From Hyphomicrobiales bacterium (GTDB lineage Bacteria > Pseudomonadota > Alphaproteobacteria > Rhizobiales > Rhizobiaceae): a stretch of DNA of 64,000 bases. Location: contig UCEZ01000011.1 in the NCBI GenBank assembly GCA_900471525.1, positions 1 to 64,000 on the forward strand. The letters are read 5' to 3'. This document shows, in pieces, positions 62,579 through 64,000 of the stretch. The position numbers and the translations under genes were made by a program. The stretch's first letter is position 1, and each line of letters starts with the position of its first letter. Below the pieces are notes generated by a model. The model was not told where the DNA came from and searched no databases. It was given only the letters and a program-made list of their open reading frames with translations.

Positions 62579-64000
62579 TGCAGACGCCCGCTCTCAACCG
62601 ACGGCAGTTCCTTTTTGGCATTTCGGCGGTCGCCGGCGGCATGCTGGTCGGCCTTCCGGAAAGCCGCGCGCAAGTCAGGCCCGGCGAGGTCACAGCCTGG
62701 GTGGTGATTTCGCCCGACGATACGGTGACGATCCGCGTCGCCCGCAGCGACATGGGCCAGGGCATTTTCACGGCGCTACCGATGCTGGTCGCCGAGGAAC
62801 TCGAATGCGACTGGTCGAAGGTGCGCGCCGAATATGCCGACACGAACGAGAACCTGTCGCGCAACAAGCCCTGGGGCGACATGGTGACATCGACCTCGAT
62901 CTCCGTGCGCGCCTCGCAGGAATATCTGCGCCAGGCCGGCGCGCAGGCGCGCGAAATGCTGATCGCCGAGGCGGCGGCGCGGTGGGATGTCTCGCCGGTT
63001 GCATGTAGTGCACGGGCCGGAATCGTCACGCATGGCTCCACTGGACGCACCTTCCGCTTCGGCGCGCTTGCGGCTGCGGCCGCGCGGCGACCGATCCCGG
63101 AAAACGTCGTGCTGAAGAACCCGTCCGAATGGCGGCTGATCGGCACCTCGGCCACCCGGCTGGAGGCCCGGCCAAAAGTTTTCGGCGAGCCGATCTTCGC
63201 GACCGATGTCATCCTGCCCGGCATGCTGCACGCGGCCGTCAAAAACTGTCCGACGATTGGCGGCAGCGTCGTTGCCTTCAATCGCGGGACCGTTGCCGGC
63301 ATGCCGGGTGTGCGACATGTCTTGCAGGTCGGCGAGGATGCGGTCGCTGTCGTTGCCGATACCTGGAGGCAGGCGAATGGGGCGGTTGCAGCGCTTCCCG
63401 TCACCTGGGACGAGAGCATCGGGACGGGCGTCTCGAACGAGACGCTGCGGATGACGTTCCGCGCGGGCATCGCCGATCCTGCCGCCGCCATCGGCCACCG
63501 GATCGGTGACGTGGACGTCGCCCTTCGCGACGCCGTGCAGGTCATCGACGTTGAATACGAGGCGCCCTTCCTCGCTCATGCCACCATGGAGCCGCAGGTC
63601 TGTGCGGCGCAGGTCACGGCGGAGCGCATCGACCTCTGGGCGCCGACCCAGAATGGCGAAGGCACGACGAATACCATCGCCCGCGTCATGCAGAGGGATG
63701 CCTCGCAGATCTTCGTGCACAAGCTGCAGATCGGCGGCGGTTTTGGCCGGCGAGGCCTCGCGCAGGACTGGGCGCGGCAGGCCGTGCAGATCGCCGCGCA
63801 GGTGCCTAGCGTGCCGGTGCGCATGATCTGGTCTCGCGAGGAGGATTTCACCCACGACTACTATCGGCCGATGGTTCTGGCGCGCCAGACGGCGGGTTTT
63901 GACGCCGAAGGCAGGCTGCTTGGCTGGAAAGTCCGCATCTCCGGCTCCTCGATCGCCGCCTCCCTTGCGCCCTTCTGGCTGAGGGAAGGTGTCGACAACG
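62578..64000 (+). CDS. Molybdopterin-binding subunit of molybdenum hydroxylase (IorB-like), partial
   Basis: The first 474 codons are in the window and the gene runs off the right end. It begins with a Tat signal (NRRQFLFGISAVAGG), then VVISPDDTVTIRVARSDMGQG, TMEPQVCAAQVTAERIDLWAPTQ and KLQIGGGFGRRG, the molybdopterin/active-site blocks of xanthine dehydrogenase-like large subunits with a periplasmic signal (IorB, aldehyde dehydrogenase). Substrate is an N-heterocycle or aldehyde by family, not by sequence. The ATG overlaps the small-subunit stop. Confidence 0.9.
   Translation, partial: MQTPALNRRQFLFGISAVAGGMLVGLPESRAQVRPGEVTAWVVISPDDTVTIRVARSDMGQGIFTALPMLVAEELECDWSKVRAEYADTNENLSRNKPWGDMVTSTSISVRASQEYLRQAGAQAREMLIAEAAARWDVSPVACSARAGIVTHGSTGRTFRFGALAAAAARRPIPENVVLKNPSEWRLIGTSATRLEARPKVFGEPIFATDVILPGMLHAAVKNCPTIGGSVVAFNRGTVAGMPGVRHVLQVGEDAVAVVADTWRQANGAVAALPVTWDESIGTGVSNETLRMTFRAGIADPAAAIGHRIGDVDVALRDAVQVIDVEYEAPFLAHATMEPQVCAAQVTAERIDLWAPTQNGEGTTNTIARVMQRDASQIFVHKLQIGGGFGRRGLAQDWARQAVQIAAQVPSVPVRMIWSREEDFTHDYYRPMVLARQTAGFDAEGRLLGWKVRISGSSIAASLAPFWLREGVDN

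Noticed and set aside
1-64000. tRNA, rRNA and CRISPR arrays
   Set aside because: No cloverleaf with conserved T-loop, rRNA block or regularly spaced repeats was recognised by eye; a tRNA/CRISPR scan would be decisive.

Overview
The window reads as chromosomal DNA of an alphaproteobacterium of the Rhizobiaceae (Rhizobium/Agrobacterium/Ensifer type). The evidence is high GC with dense rhizobial housekeeping genes (dnaN, phospholipid N-methyltransferase pmtA, pyrF, uppP, queG, an RsmB-type methyltransferase, guaA), rhizobial-type palindromic intergenic repeats, and a Crp/Fnr regulator and small ORFs of the kind seen in rhizobial accessory DNA. The species cannot be fixed by eye. No rRNA, tRNA or CRISPR array was recognised.

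Layout. 0-26 kb is core: ugpB, a YraN-like gene and rsmI on the minus strand; dnaN; pmtA / phosphatase / pyrF; cell-envelope and tRNA-modification genes (uppP, GST-queG-SDR, RlpA-like, RsmB-like); an iron-linked imelysin / di-heme oxidoreductase / imelysin / DUF1513 set, split by corA and preceded by a candidate Irr-type site; then thioesterase-MTA nucleosidase and guaA. From about 26 kb to 33 kb follow small regulator-plus-enzyme cassettes (ArsR-SRPBCC, TetR-SDR, MarR/SnoaL, TetR-NTF2 against SDR, YciI). Most have palindromes in their promoters, and two of these overlap the regulator's own start codon.

From 33 to 48 kb is an accessory zone bounded by broken insertion sequences (IS3, IS630, IS30) and a decayed phage holin. 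It carries a six-gene minus-strand signalling cluster: GGDEF-EAL protein, GHKL-like protein, STAS-like domain fused to a methyltransferase, SpoIIE-type phosphatase with sensor and HAMP, HATPase-like protein, and STAS-like protein. This is a partner-switching module of SiaABCD/slr1658-slr1659 type joined to c-di-GMP genes, with an unusual STAS-methyltransferase effector. It is the best candidate here for an undescribed system. Next to it is an array of 60-80 residue microgenes that includes two paralogous pairs, a Crp/Fnr regulator, and a palindrome shared by two promoters.

From 48 to 58 kb are a large serralysin-type RTX metalloprotease, a YbaY-like Tat-exported protein, gene fragments, and a sulfonate/sulfone-type uptake and desulfurisation operon (flavin monooxygenase, permease, binding protein, ATPase). 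From 58.5 kb to the end is a molybdenum hydroxylase locus: xdhC behind a response regulator/histidine kinase pair, divergent from a two-subunit IorAB-like dehydrogenase whose large subunit runs off the window. A pair of 10-bp-spaced direct repeats in the divergent promoter suggests that the two-component system controls the hydroxylase.
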